A stretch of 64,000 nucleotides of DNA from JACPDI01 sp035463475 (GTDB lineage Bacteria; Acidobacteriota; Vicinamibacteria; Vicinamibacterales; 2-12-FULL-66-21), in assembly GCA_035463475.1 (NCBI GenBank), contig DATHTE010000014.1:3183-67182 (forward strand), in the 5' to 3' direction. Position numbers and translations under genes: made by a program. Shown here piece after piece: positions 6,396 to 14,655 of the stretch; the stretch's first letter is position 1, and each line of letters starts with the position of its first letter. The notes beneath the pieces were generated by a model. That model was not told the origin of the DNA. It searched no databases and worked only from the letters and a program-made list of their open reading frames with translations.

Positions 6396-7551
6396 TGCGG
6401 GGTTTGATTTCAAGCATCCGATCGAGGGCGAGCTTCGCGAGCGATCTCGTCGGCTCCGGCACGACGATCTCGTTGTGCACCCTGCCATCGATCAGGCCTT
6501 CGAGCACCCACAGGAGGTGGTTGGGGGAAACCCGGAACATCGTCGAGCACAGACAGCCGAACGGGTCGAGCGTCTCCACCGATTTCCCGGGCGCGACCTC
6601 TCTCGCCAGACGGTGCACCAGATGGATCTCCGTTCCGACTGCCCACACCGACCCCGCAGGGCTGTCCTTCACCGCCCTGACGATGTACTCCGTGGAACCG
6701 CTTTCGTCCGCAGCCTGCACCACGTCCCACGTGCACTCCGGATGGACGATGACGCGGCCGTTCGGATGCTTGCGGCGGAACGCCTCGACCTGCTTCACGG
6801 TGAACCGCGTGTGAACGGAGCAGTGCCCCTTCCACAGCATCAGGCGCGCCGCGGCGAGGTCTTTCGGCTCGAGACCCCCCCAGATCTCGGCCGGGTCCCA
6901 CACGACCATCTGCGCGAGCGGCACCCCCATCTTGTACGCGGTGTTGCGGCCGAGGTGCTGGTCGGGAAGCATGAGCACTTTGTCGCCGCGCTCCCACGCC
7001 CACTTCATCACGTCGGCCGCGTTGGTGGACGTACAGACCACGCCACCGTGCTCGCCGCAGAACGCCTTGATGCCCGCGCTCGAGTTGATGTACGTCACGG
7101 GCACGACGCCTGCGCGATCGACTCCCATCTCCGCCAGCTCGCGCCAGCACATGTCGAGCTGATCGGGAGCGGCCATGTCGGCCATGGAACACCCGGCGGC
7201 AAGATCCGGAAGAATGACGCGCTGGGCCGGAGGGCTGAGGATATCGGCGCTCTCCGCCATGAAATGGACGCCGCAGAAGACGATGAACTCGGCGCGCGCG
7301 CGGGTGGCGGCGGCGTGGGCGAGCTTGAGGGAGTCCCCCGTGAAGTCGGCGAACTTGATCACCTCGTCGCGCTGGTAGTGATGGCCGAGAATCACCAGCC
7401 GCGAACCGAGCTCCGCCTTGGCCGCCGCGATGCGGCGGTCCATCTCGGCATCCGAAAGGCCGAGGTACACCGCCGGGAGCGGCTGGCGCTCCGCAATGCG
7501 TTCCTTCTCGTACTCGGTCAGCAGCGTGAGATCCATCTCGATGGCCGGCAT
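6391..7551 (-). CDS. nadA: Quinolinate synthase NadA
   Basis: The product is 386 aa and covers the long form of NadA. It shows LGHHYQRDEV, FCGVHFMAESADIL, LPDLAAGCSMADM, YINSSAGIKAFCGEHGGVVCTSTNA and the C-terminal DPFGCLCSTMFR segment. The conserved cysteines bind one 4Fe-4S cluster. The enzyme condenses iminoaspartate with dihydroxyacetone phosphate to quinolinate in NAD synthesis and depends on the SUF cluster encoded nearby. It is probably co-transcribed upstream of the dismutase gene. Confidence 0.95.
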   Translation of the reverse strand: MPAIEMDLTLLTEYEKERIAERQPLPAVYLGLSDAEMDRRIAAAKAELGSRLVILGHHYQRDEVIKFADFTGDSLKLAHAAATRARAEFIVFCGVHFMAESADILSPPAQRVILPDLAAGCSMADMAAPDQLDMCWRELAEMGVDRAGVVPVTYINSSAGIKAFCGEHGGVVCTSTNAADVMKWAWERGDKVLMLPDQHLGRNTAYKMGVPLAQMVVWDPAEIWGGLEPKDLAAARLMLWKGHCSVHTRFTVKQVEAFRRKHPNGRVIVHPECTWDVVQAADESGSTEYIVRAVKDSPAGSVWAVGTEIHLVHRLAREVAPGKSVETLDPFGCLCSTMFRVSPNHLLWVLEGLIDGRVHNEIVVPEPTRSLAKLALDRMLEIKPRM

Positions 7552-7566
7552 AGGTGGCCGGACCTT

Positions 7567-8712
7567 CTATTGTAGCGCGGTGGCGTCGGGCTGGGGAAAA
7601 CGCGGCATCTGAACGTGCGGCTCAGCCACGACGTTATACAGGGTGTCGCGCTCGATCGGCTCGCGGCCGGCGCGGGAGATGAGGCGGCGGATGTCGCCGG
7701 TGGACAGCGCCTCGGGCGTCCGCGCCCCGGCCATGTGATAAATGCGCTCTTCCTGCACCGTGCCGTCCAGGTCGTCCACGCCGAACCACAGCGAGGCCTG
7801 CGCGACGTCGATGCCCGTGGCGATCCAGAACGCCTTGACGTGCGGGATGTTGTCGCACACCAGCCGCGCGACGGCGTGCACGCGGAGCGTGTCGGACGCC
7901 GGAGGGGGCGGCAGCTTGCGCATCTGGTTGTTGTCGGGATGGAACGCGAGCGGGATGAACGCCTGGAAGCCGCCCGTCTCGTCCTGCAGGGCGCGCGCGC
8001 GGAGCATGTGATCGACCCGCTCCGCCATCGTCTCGATGTGGCCGTACAGCATGGTCACGTTCGAGCGCATGCCGAGGCGGTGCGCCAGCCGGTGGATGGC
8101 GAGATAGCGGTCCGCGTCGCACTTGTCGTGGCAGATCTTCTTGCGCACGCGCTCGGCGAACACCTCGGCGCCCCCGCCCGGAAGCGAGTCCAGCCCCGCT
8201 TCCATCAGCTCGCGGAGCACCTGCTCGTCGGACATGCCGAACAGATCCGCGAAGAACGCGATCTCGACCGCCGTAAAACACTTCAGATGGATGTCCGGAC
8301 GGATGCGCTTGAACCCGCGGAGCAGCTCCTTGTAGTAGTCGAACGGCAGGTCCGGATGGAGTCCGTTGACGATGTGGATCTCCGTGAGCGGCTGGTCGGC
8401 GCGGACGCGCAACTTCTGCCACGCCTGTTCGAGGCTCATGGTGTAGGCGTGCTCGTCGCCCGGCTTCAGCCGCGCGAACGAGCAGAACAGGCAGCTCGCG
8501 ACGCAGACGTTGGTCGCCTCGATCCGGATGTTGTAGTTGTAGTAGGTGCGCGCGCCGTGCAGGCGCTCGCGCTCCCGGTTGGCCAGCCAGCCGACGGCCA
8601 GCAGGTCAGGACACTCGAACAGCCTGACGCCGTCCTCGAGCGTCAGCCGCTCGCGCGAGCCGAGCTTCCCGGCGATGTCGAGGAGACCGGCGGACGTGAG
8701 ACGGCTACGCAA
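7567..8712 (-). CDS. mqnE: Aminofutalosine synthase MqnE (radical SAM)
   Basis: The product is 381 aa. The radical-SAM cysteines are C70-x3-C74-x2-C77 in NVCVASCLFC. Typical MqnE/MqnC-family segments follow: EIHIVNGLHPDLPFDYY, LKCFTAVEI, and FIPLAFHPDNN near residue 265. MqnE joins chorismate-derived enolpyruvyl benzoate to the SAM radical as the first committed aminofutalosine step of the alternative menaquinone pathway. mqnD (14656-15480) and a ubiE/menG gene (35382-36161) supply other steps. It overlaps yjbQ by 8 nt. The related cyclase MqnC is the main alternative, but length and motifs favour MqnE. Confidence 0.88.
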   Translation of the reverse strand: MRSRLTSAGLLDIAGKLGSRERLTLEDGVRLFECPDLLAVGWLANRERERLHGARTYYNYNIRIEATNVCVASCLFCSFARLKPGDEHAYTMSLEQAWQKLRVRADQPLTEIHIVNGLHPDLPFDYYKELLRGFKRIRPDIHLKCFTAVEIAFFADLFGMSDEQVLRELMEAGLDSLPGGGAEVFAERVRKKICHDKCDADRYLAIHRLAHRLGMRSNVTMLYGHIETMAERVDHMLRARALQDETGGFQAFIPLAFHPDNNQMRKLPPPPASDTLRVHAVARLVCDNIPHVKAFWIATGIDVAQASLWFGVDDLDGTVQEERIYHMAGARTPEALSTGDIRRLISRAGREPIERDTLYNVVAEPHVQMPRFPQPDATALQ

Positions 8713-9211
8713 GGCCCATGACCTGCACGCGCAGCGTTCGCGCGCGCGGCCCGTCGAGTTCCGCCATCAGCACGCGCTGCCACTGTCCGAGCACCACCTC
8801 GCCCGCGGTGACCTGCAGCGTGAGGCTGTGCCCCAGCAGCAGCGCGCGCAGGTGCGCATCCGCGTTCTTGCGGTCGCAGTCGGAGTGCTGCGGGTCATTG
8901 TGCAGCCACTCGGCATCGTGCGCCACGAGGCCGGCGATGTACTGCTTCATGTCCGAGAGGAGCGCCCGCTGGAACTCGTTGACGAAGACGGCGCAGGTCG
9001 TGTGCATCGCCCAGACGTGCACGATGCCCTCCCGGACGCCGGCGCGGCGCACGATCGACATGACGCGCTCGGTGAGATCCGTCAGCTCGATCCGCTCCCG
9101 CGTCTCGACGGCCACCGTTTCACTGTGGATCCTCAGACCGCTGGCGGACGCTGCGACGTCGCTGATGGGCGTCGACCGCACGGTAGACGCGGAAGACCTG
9201 CTCATGAGCAC
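8705..9211 (-). CDS. yjbQ: YjbQ family protein (UPF0047)
   Basis: The product is up to 168 aa; ATG 9211 or the ATG two codons later are both possible. The UPF0047 pattern is clear: VWAMHTTCAVFVNE, the acidic/His cluster AEWLHNDPQHSDCDRKNADAH, and GQWQRVLMAELDGPR at the end. Some members have weak thiamine-phosphate synthase activity; the cellular role is not settled. It overlaps the start of mqnE, so the two are likely one transcript. Confidence 0.85.
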   Translation of the reverse strand: MLMSRSSASTVRSTPISDVAASASGLRIHSETVAVETRERIELTDLTERVMSIVRRAGVREGIVHVWAMHTTCAVFVNEFQRALLSDMKQYIAGLVAHDAEWLHNDPQHSDCDRKNADAHLRALLLGHSLTLQVTAGEVVLGQWQRVLMAELDGPRARTLRVQVMGLA

Positions 9212-9274
9212 CCCACGGTCGGGCGCGGAACCACCGGCCCGACCTCTGATTCTGCCATGCTATACTCCGGCTGA

Positions 9275-9465
9275 CAACTGAACCGGCTTCCGCCCCGCGG
9301 CCACGCGAAGTGGGTGCAAACCCCACACGGTGCCGCCACTGTGAGCGGTCGAGCGGCCTCCACGCGCGGTCCTCCCGGATCGCGCAGCCACTGTGCGCGC
9401 TGGCGCATGGGAAGGCGGAGAGGCCGCAGAGTCCGCAAGTCAGGATACCTGGCCGACGGGGCGCT
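9275..9465 (+). ncRNA. Cobalamin riboswitch
   Basis: The core shows the class landmarks in order: GAAGTGGGTGCAAACCCCAC (9309-9330), then GGTGCCGCCACTGTGAGC, a peripheral arm, and the B12 box GTCAGGATACCTGGCC (9439-9454) preceded by AGTCCGCAA. A TATACT lies at 9261-9266 as a possible -10 box. It stands directly in front of the btuB-D-C-F operon and should lower its expression when cobalamin is plentiful. Outer boundaries are approximate. Confidence 0.92.
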
Positions 9466-9471
9466 TCTTGA

Positions 9472-9491
9472 TCGGCGCGAGATCACGCCGA
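9472..9491 (+). promoter_or_regulatory. Hairpin abutting the btuB ribosome binding site
   Basis: TCGGCG (9472-9477) pairs perfectly with CGCCGA (9486-9491). Its last base is the first base of the AAGGAGG ribosome binding site (9491-9497), and GTG 9503 follows. This is a plausible expression platform linking the riboswitch to translation, though the switch mechanism itself is inference. Confidence 0.5.
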
Positions 9492-9502
9492 AGGAGGCGC
9501 AC

Positions 9503-11764
9503 GTGCTTCGCTCGGTCTCCACGACATTCAGCCTCGTCGTTCTTGCTGTCCTGCTGTCACATCCGCTCCCGGCGCGCGCGCAATCTGCCGCGTTCGGCGG
9601 CGCCCTCCGCGGCGCCGTGATCGATCCTGATGGCCGGCCCGTTCCGGGCGCGGAGGTCCTGGTCACCGCGCGCGCCGCGGTCGTGGCGCGCGCGACAACC
9701 GACGAGTCGGGGGCGTTTGCGGTGACGGACCTGCCGCCGGATCGATACGAGATCCGTGTCGCGCGCGACGGGTTCCGCGCGGAACCGGTCGCGTTGGACC
9801 TTGCGGTCGGCGACAGCAGGACGCTGACGCTCCGCCTGCAGGTCAGCGCCATCAGCGAAGTCGTCGTCGTCTCCGCGGCGCAGGTCGATCTGCCGCTGTC
9901 GAGGACGCCGGCGGCGACCACCGTCATCCCGCGGGTGGAACTTCGAGCCTTGCAGCAGAACACGATCGCGGCGGCGCTCCGCCGCGTGCCCGGGATCAGC
10001 ATCGCCCGAAACGGCGGCGAAGGGTCCGTCACGAGCCTGTTCTCGCGCGGGGGCGAATCCGATTTCACGGCGGTCCTTATCGACGACGTGCCGGTGAACG
10101 CGTTCGGGGGCGGTTTCGATTTCGGCCATCTCACGACCGGCGACGTGGAGCGCGTCGAGGTGGTGCGCGGCCCGCAGAGCGCGCTTTGGAGCGGCGGCGC
10201 GATCGGCGGCACCATCCAGATCGTGACGCGCAAGGACGCAGGGCGCGCGCTCGACGCGTCCGCCGAAGCAGGGTCCCGCGCGTTTCGACGACTGTCGGCG
10301 TCGGCGGGCCTGCCCGCGGGCGAGTGGCGCGTTTCGCTCGGCGGGGAACGCTCCTCGTCTCGCGGTTTTACCGGGCCGAGTGCCGCGGGCGAGCCGGTGG
10401 CCAATGACGACTGGCGCTCCGAGCACCTGAGCGCCGGCCTTACGCGCGGCGGCGCCACCCGCGTCACCGTTTCGTCACGCCTGGAGCGGAGCGAGCGCGG
10501 GAACCCGGGCCCGTTCGGGTCCGACCCCGGAGGCACCTACGGCGGCGTGGATCGCGTCTCGCGCGGCACGAACCGCTCGCTGCTGCTTGGCGGCTCGGTC
10601 TCCCGCGCGTTCGGACGCGTGCGGCCTGGCGGTCGGATCTCCTGGTTCCGCCTCGAGAGCGACTACGCGAGCCCGTTCGGAGCGTCGGACCTGACCTCGC
10701 ACCGGCTGATCGCGCGCGGACATGCGGACCTCCGGCTCACGCGACGGATCGACGCGACCGCCGGCGCGGAGTGGCTGCACGAGCAGGCGACGAGCACCTA
10801 CATCACCGGAGCCAGTGGAACGCCGGTACCGGTCCGGCGCAGCGTGGCCTCGGCGTTTGGCGAGGCGCGTGTTGAAGCGGGAAACGCGTTTCTCACCGCC
10901 GGATTGCGCGCGGAAGCGATCCACCGCGCGACGCTGGATGCCGACCCGAACGCCTTCTCGCCGCGCCCCGTGCTTCCGGCAAACACCGAGCTTGCAGTCA
11001 CTCCGCGGCTCTCGGCGTCGTGGTTCGTGCGTCCCGGGAACGCCCGCGGCGAGTGGACCCGCATCCGCGCGAGCGCCGGGCTGGGCATCCGGCCGCCGGA
11101 TGTGTTCGAGCTGGCGTTCACCGACAATCCGGGCCTCGCGCCGGAGCGCACCACGAGCCTCGAGGCGGGAGTCGAGCACGCGATTGCCGGCGGCCGGCTC
11201 GTCGCCGAAGCCACGGCGTTCCTGAACCGGTACGACGACCTCATCGTCGCCATCGGGCGATCGCTGAGCGACGTGAGCCGCTACCAGAGCGACAATGTGT
11301 CCAACGCGCGCTCGCGAGGCATCGAGGCGCTGGTTGCCGCGCGCACGCGCCACGGCTTCCGCGCGTCGGCGGCGTACACGCTCCTCGATGCAGAAGTGCT
11401 GGCGGTGGACCGCCTCGGCGTCGCGCCTCCGCCGTTCGTTCCCGGGGACTCGCTGCTCCGGCGCCCGCGTCACCAGTTCTGGGCCGATGCGAGCTGGACG
11501 GGATCGAAGGCGAGCGCCTTCCTCTCGCTCGGCGCGCGCGGACGTACGCTCGACGTCGATCCGAGCGCGGGCGCGTTCGGAGGACTGTTCACGAACAGCG
11601 GGTACGCGTCCGCCGACGCTGGCGTCGCGTGGCGGGTGACGCCGGTCCTGGAGATCTTCGGCCGCGTGACAAACCTTGCTGACCGGAGGTACGAGGAGGT
11701 GCTGGGCTTCCCGGCCGCGGGCCGCAGTGCGTACGCAGGCGTGCGCATCGCGGCCCGCCGGTAA
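9503..11764 (+). CDS. btuB: TonB-dependent outer membrane receptor, BtuB-like
   Basis: The product is 753 aa. GTG 9503 is chosen because AAGGAGG lies 5 nt upstream and a signal peptide follows (residues 1-29, cleaved after ARAQ). Domain order: signal peptide; a carboxypeptidase-regulatory-like domain (about 34-115); the plug (about 125-240, with LRRVPGISI and RVEVVRGPQSALWSGGAIGG); and a beta-barrel with the usual terminal aromatic region. The riboswitch and the adjacent BtuC/D/F genes point to cobalamin or a related corrinoid as substrate. The extra N-terminal domain is common in Acidobacteriota and Bacteroidota receptors. Confidence 0.9.
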   Translation: MLRSVSTTFSLVVLAVLLSHPLPARAQSAAFGGALRGAVIDPDGRPVPGAEVLVTARAAVVARATTDESGAFAVTDLPPDRYEIRVARDGFRAEPVALDLAVGDSRTLTLRLQVSAISEVVVVSAAQVDLPLSRTPAATTVIPRVELRALQQNTIAAALRRVPGISIARNGGEGSVTSLFSRGGESDFTAVLIDDVPVNAFGGGFDFGHLTTGDVERVEVVRGPQSALWSGGAIGGTIQIVTRKDAGRALDASAEAGSRAFRRLSASAGLPAGEWRVSLGGERSSSRGFTGPSAAGEPVANDDWRSEHLSAGLTRGGATRVTVSSRLERSERGNPGPFGSDPGGTYGGVDRVSRGTNRSLLLGGSVSRAFGRVRPGGRISWFRLESDYASPFGASDLTSHRLIARGHADLRLTRRIDATAGAEWLHEQATSTYITGASGTPVPVRRSVASAFGEARVEAGNAFLTAGLRAEAIHRATLDADPNAFSPRPVLPANTELAVTPRLSASWFVRPGNARGEWTRIRASAGLGIRPPDVFELAFTDNPGLAPERTTSLEAGVEHAIAGGRLVAEATAFLNRYDDLIVAIGRSLSDVSRYQSDNVSNARSRGIEALVAARTRHGFRASAAYTLLDAEVLAVDRLGVAPPPFVPGDSLLRRPRHQFWADASWTGSKASAFLSLGARGRTLDVDPSAGAFGGLFTNSGYASADAGVAWRVTPVLEIFGRVTNLADRRYEEVLGFPAAGRSAYAGVRIAARR

Positions 11765-11796
11765 TCCCGAACGGGATCGGCGGGGATCCTCCATCC

Positions 11797-12609
11797 ATGC
11801 TTCGAGCCGACGACGTGTCGTTCGCCTACGAGCGCGGCACCCCTGTTCTACGGGGTGTCTCGTTCGCTGCGGCGCCGAGCGAGATCGTCGGCATCCTCGG
11901 GCCGAACGGCTCCGGAAAGACGACGCTGCTCAAGGTGCTCGCGCGGCTGCTGCCGCCGCAGTCCGGCCGCGTGACGCTGGACGGCCGCCCGCTGTCGGAC
12001 GTGGGCCGGCGCGCGATTGCACGACGCATGAGCGTCGTGGCCCAGGAAACGCACCTGGCGTTCGACTACTCGGTGCTCGAGGTCGTGCTCATGGGGCGTT
12101 ACGCGCATCTGGGCGCCTTCGAGCTCGAAGGACCGGACGACTTCGCGGCCGCCCGCGCGGCGCTCGCCATCACGGGCACCGCGCAGTTCGAGCGGCGGCC
12201 GTTCAGCTCGCTGAGCGGCGGCGAGAAGCAGCGCGTGGTGATCGCGTCCGCGCTGGCGCAGCTCGATCGGCCGCCCGAGGAGGAGGCTGGCGCCTCGTAC
12301 CTGCTGCTCGACGAGCCCACGGCGTCCCTGGATCTCGGCTTTCAGCTGGACGTTCTCGGGCTGCTGCGAAAGCTGCACGCCGATCGTCAGCTCGGCATCG
12401 TCGTGTCGATTCACGATCTGAATCTGGCGGCGGGGTTGTGCGACCGCCTGGTGCTCTTGCGGGAGGGGCGTGTGCTGGCGGACGGTCCCACCCGAGACGT
12501 GCTGACACCGGACCACATCCGCGCGCTCTATGGCGTCGAGGCGGAGGTGCTGCCGCACGACGCCGCCGGTCATCCGGTGATCGTGCCGCTGAAGAGGACT
12601 GCGACGTGA
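11797..12609 (+). CDS. btuD: Cobalamin ABC transporter ATP-binding protein
   Basis: The product is 270 aa. Walker A is GPNGSGKTT near residue 33, the signature is LSGGEKQRV, Walker B is YLLLDEPTASLD, and the switch His lies in VVSIHDLN. It belongs to the FecE/BtuD type that drives metal-chelate and B12 importers. It starts 32 nt after btuB and its TGA overlaps the GTG of the permease gene (GTGA), so both are translated together. Confidence 0.92.
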   Translation: MLRADDVSFAYERGTPVLRGVSFAAAPSEIVGILGPNGSGKTTLLKVLARLLPPQSGRVTLDGRPLSDVGRRAIARRMSVVAQETHLAFDYSVLEVVLMGRYAHLGAFELEGPDDFAAARAALAITGTAQFERRPFSSLSGGEKQRVVIASALAQLDRPPEEEAGASYLLLDEPTASLDLGFQLDVLGLLRKLHADRQLGIVVSIHDLNLAAGLCDRLVLLREGRVLADGPTRDVLTPDHIRALYGVEAEVLPHDAAGHPVIVPLKRTAT

Positions 12610-13607
12610 ACCGGGGCAGGCTGCTGCGGATCGTCGTGCTGTTCGGCGTGCCGGCGCTGCTCGTCTGGCTCATTGCGCCCACGCTGGGGTCGGTGCGGGT
12701 GAGCATTCTCCGGGCGCTCGACACGTCCATTCCCTTCGATCGCAACGTGGACGCGCAGATCCTGTTCGTCGCACGGCTGCCGCGCACGGTCGCCGGGATC
12801 GTGGTGGGTGCGGCGCTCGCCGCCGCCGGCGTCGTCTTCCAGGGTTTGCTCCGGAATCCGCTCGCGACTCCGTACACGCTCGGCGTGTCGGCCGGTGCAG
12901 CGCTGGGCGCGATGCTGGCGATCACGCTTCGCTGGACCATCGCGGCGGGCCCGTACTCGGCAGTGCCGCTCGCAGCCTTCGCCGGGTCGCTCGCCGCCGT
13001 GATGGTCGTCTACGGGCTCGCGACGATGCGCGCGCGACGCGCGCTGTCCACGCACGTGCTGCTGCTGGCCGGCGTCACGCTCAACTCGTTCTTCTCGGCG
13101 CTGATCCTCTGCGTGCAGTACTTCGCGAGCTTTGCCGACGCGTTCAGAGCGATCCGGTGGCTCATGGGCGACCTGGACATCAGCAGCTACAGGCCGATCG
13201 GGGCGGCGCTCCCGCTGCTGGCCGTGGCAGGCATCGCGTTCGCGTGGCTGCCGCGCGCGCTGAACGTGCTGACGTTCGGCGCCGAGGCGGCCGAAGCGCG
13301 CGGCATCGACGTGACCCGCGCGCAGCGCGTCGCCTTCTTCAGCGCCTCGATGGCGACAGGCGCCGCCGTTTCCATCGGCGGGCCGATCGGGTTCGTCGGC
13401 ATCATCGTGCCCCACCTCGTGCGGCTGCTGGTCGGCTCCGATCACCGGGCGGTGCTGATCGCGTCAGTACTGTTCGGCGGCGCGTTCCTGGTCGCGTGCG
13501 ACACCATCGCGCGCACCGTTCTGGCGCCGATCGAGCTGCCGGTGGGGGTCGTGACGGCGTTAATCGGAGGGCCTTTCTTCCTGTGGCTGCTCATCGCGAG
13601 GCGCTGA
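12606..13607 (+). CDS. btuC: Cobalamin ABC transporter permease (FecCD family)
   Basis: The product is 333 aa. GTG 12606 overlaps the stop of the ATPase gene. Many hydrophobic segments are visible, with family motifs RLPRTVAGIVVGAALAAAG, QGLLRNPLATPYTLGVS, and the ATPase-contacting region near GPIGFVGIIVPHLVRLL. It forms the membrane channel for cobalamin passed from BtuF. The stop TGA shares its last base with the btuF ATG. Confidence 0.93.
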   Translation: MNRGRLLRIVVLFGVPALLVWLIAPTLGSVRVSILRALDTSIPFDRNVDAQILFVARLPRTVAGIVVGAALAAAGVVFQGLLRNPLATPYTLGVSAGAALGAMLAITLRWTIAAGPYSAVPLAAFAGSLAAVMVVYGLATMRARRALSTHVLLLAGVTLNSFFSALILCVQYFASFADAFRAIRWLMGDLDISSYRPIGAALPLLAVAGIAFAWLPRALNVLTFGAEAAEARGIDVTRAQRVAFFSASMATGAAVSIGGPIGFVGIIVPHLVRLLVGSDHRAVLIASVLFGGAFLVACDTIARTVLAPIELPVGVVTALIGGPFFLWLLIARR

Positions 13608-14491
13608 TGAGGCGAATCACCGTGGCGGCCATGCTGGCCTCATGGGGCCTGTCACCAATTGTCCTCATAACCGGACAATTGGTGACAGGCCCCGTCAAGC
13701 GCATCGTCTCGCTCGTACCGAACGTCACCGAAATACTCTTCGAAATCGGCGCCGGAGATCGGGTCGTGGGGGTCAGCAGCTTCGACACGTATCCGCCGGA
13801 GGTCCAGCGCCTCGCGCGCGTCGGCGGCCTGCTCGATCCCGACCTCGAGCGAGTGTTCGAGCTGCGCCCGGACCTGGTCGTCATCTACGCGTCGCAGGTG
13901 GAGCTTGCGCAGCAGCTCGCCCGCGCGGGGATATCAACCTACGTGTATCGCCACGGCGGGGTGGCGGACGTTGTCGCGGCAATGCGCGAGCTGGGCACCA
14001 TGCTGGGCATCGCCCCTCGCGCGGTGGAGGCGGCGCGCGAGCTGGAGCGGCGGCTCGAGGCGGTCCGTGCCAGCGTGCGCGGCAAGCCGCGGCCGCGCGT
14101 GCTGCTGGTGTTCGGGCGCGAGCCGGGCACGCTCCGCGCGGTTCACGCGAGCGGCGGGGTCGGCTTCCTGCACGACCTCGTCGAAATCGCGGGCGGACAG
14201 GACGTGTTCGCGGACATCGAGCGGGAATCAGTGCAGGCGTCCACCGAGCTGATCCTGGCGAGGGCGCCAGACGTGATCATCGAGGTGCACGCCGAGGGTC
14301 TCCTGAGCGACGAGACCGTCGCGCGCGAACGCGACGTCTGGCTGGCGTTGCCCGCCGTTCCGGCGGTGCGAAACGGCCGCGTTCACGTGCTCTCGGGGCA
14401 GGAGCTGGTCGTCCCCGGACCGCGGCTCGCCGTCGCCGCGGAACGAATCGCGGCGGCGATTCACGCCCCGGGGCGCAAGCGAGCGCGCTGA
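13607..14491 (+). CDS. btuF: Cobalamin-binding periplasmic protein BtuF, with palindrome-encoded signal peptide
   Basis: The product is 294 aa of the helical-backbone substrate-binding class: KRIVSLVPNVTEILFEIGAG, then FELRPDLVVIYASQ, and a C-terminal lobe. It delivers corrinoid to BtuC/BtuD. The N-terminus is odd: residues 13-29 (GLSPIVLITGQLVTGPV) are encoded by a perfect 21-bp inverted repeat, and they form most of the hydrophobic part of the signal peptide. It starts by TGATG overlap with btuC. No lipobox Cys is seen. Confidence 0.9.
   Translation: MRRITVAAMLASWGLSPIVLITGQLVTGPVKRIVSLVPNVTEILFEIGAGDRVVGVSSFDTYPPEVQRLARVGGLLDPDLERVFELRPDLVVIYASQVELAQQLARAGISTYVYRHGGVADVVAAMRELGTMLGIAPRAVEAARELERRLEAVRASVRGKPRPRVLLVFGREPGTLRAVHASGGVGFLHDLVEIAGGQDVFADIERESVQASTELILARAPDVIIEVHAEGLLSDETVARERDVWLALPAVPAVRNGRVHVLSGQELVVPGPRLAVAAERIAAAIHAPGRKRAR
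13644..13693. repeat. Perfect 21-bp inverted repeat inside btuF
   Basis: Arms 13644-13664 and 13673-13693 (ending ATTGTCC / GGACAATT) are exact reverse complements around 8 bases. The element lies in frame in the btuF signal peptide. GGGGCCTGTCACCAATTG-type palindromes are a repetitive family distinct from the GGGGTCAGACCCC one. Confidence 0.9.
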
Positions 14492-14504
14492 GGCAGGGCG
14501 AAAT

Positions 14505-14640
14505 CGCGGGACACCAAGACGCACAGGCGCGGAGAGAAAAGGCCAACTCGCCCGCGCGTTCGCGCCGCCAGGGCGTCGTCCTCTGTGCGTCTCTGCGTCC
14601 TCTGCTCTGCGGTGGCGTTTGTTCTCCGCGACCTCGCCAG
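14505..14640. repeat. CACCAAGACGCAC / CTCTGCGTC-type dispersed repeat
   Basis: The spacer between btuF and mqnD begins GACACCAAGACGCACAGG and ends with the roughly complementary TGTGCGTCTCTGCGTCCTC followed by CTCTGCGGTGG. These look like the two ends of an imperfect palindromic repeat of a kind found between genes in many phyla. No gene is visible in this spacer. Confidence 0.6.
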
Positions 14641-14655
14641 CCGTCTCCACGGCCT

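Noticed and set aside
6315..6488. N-terminal extension of superoxide dismutase
   Set aside because: The extra residues are palindrome and nadA-overlap sequence; the family start and a good ribosome binding site are at TTG 6314.
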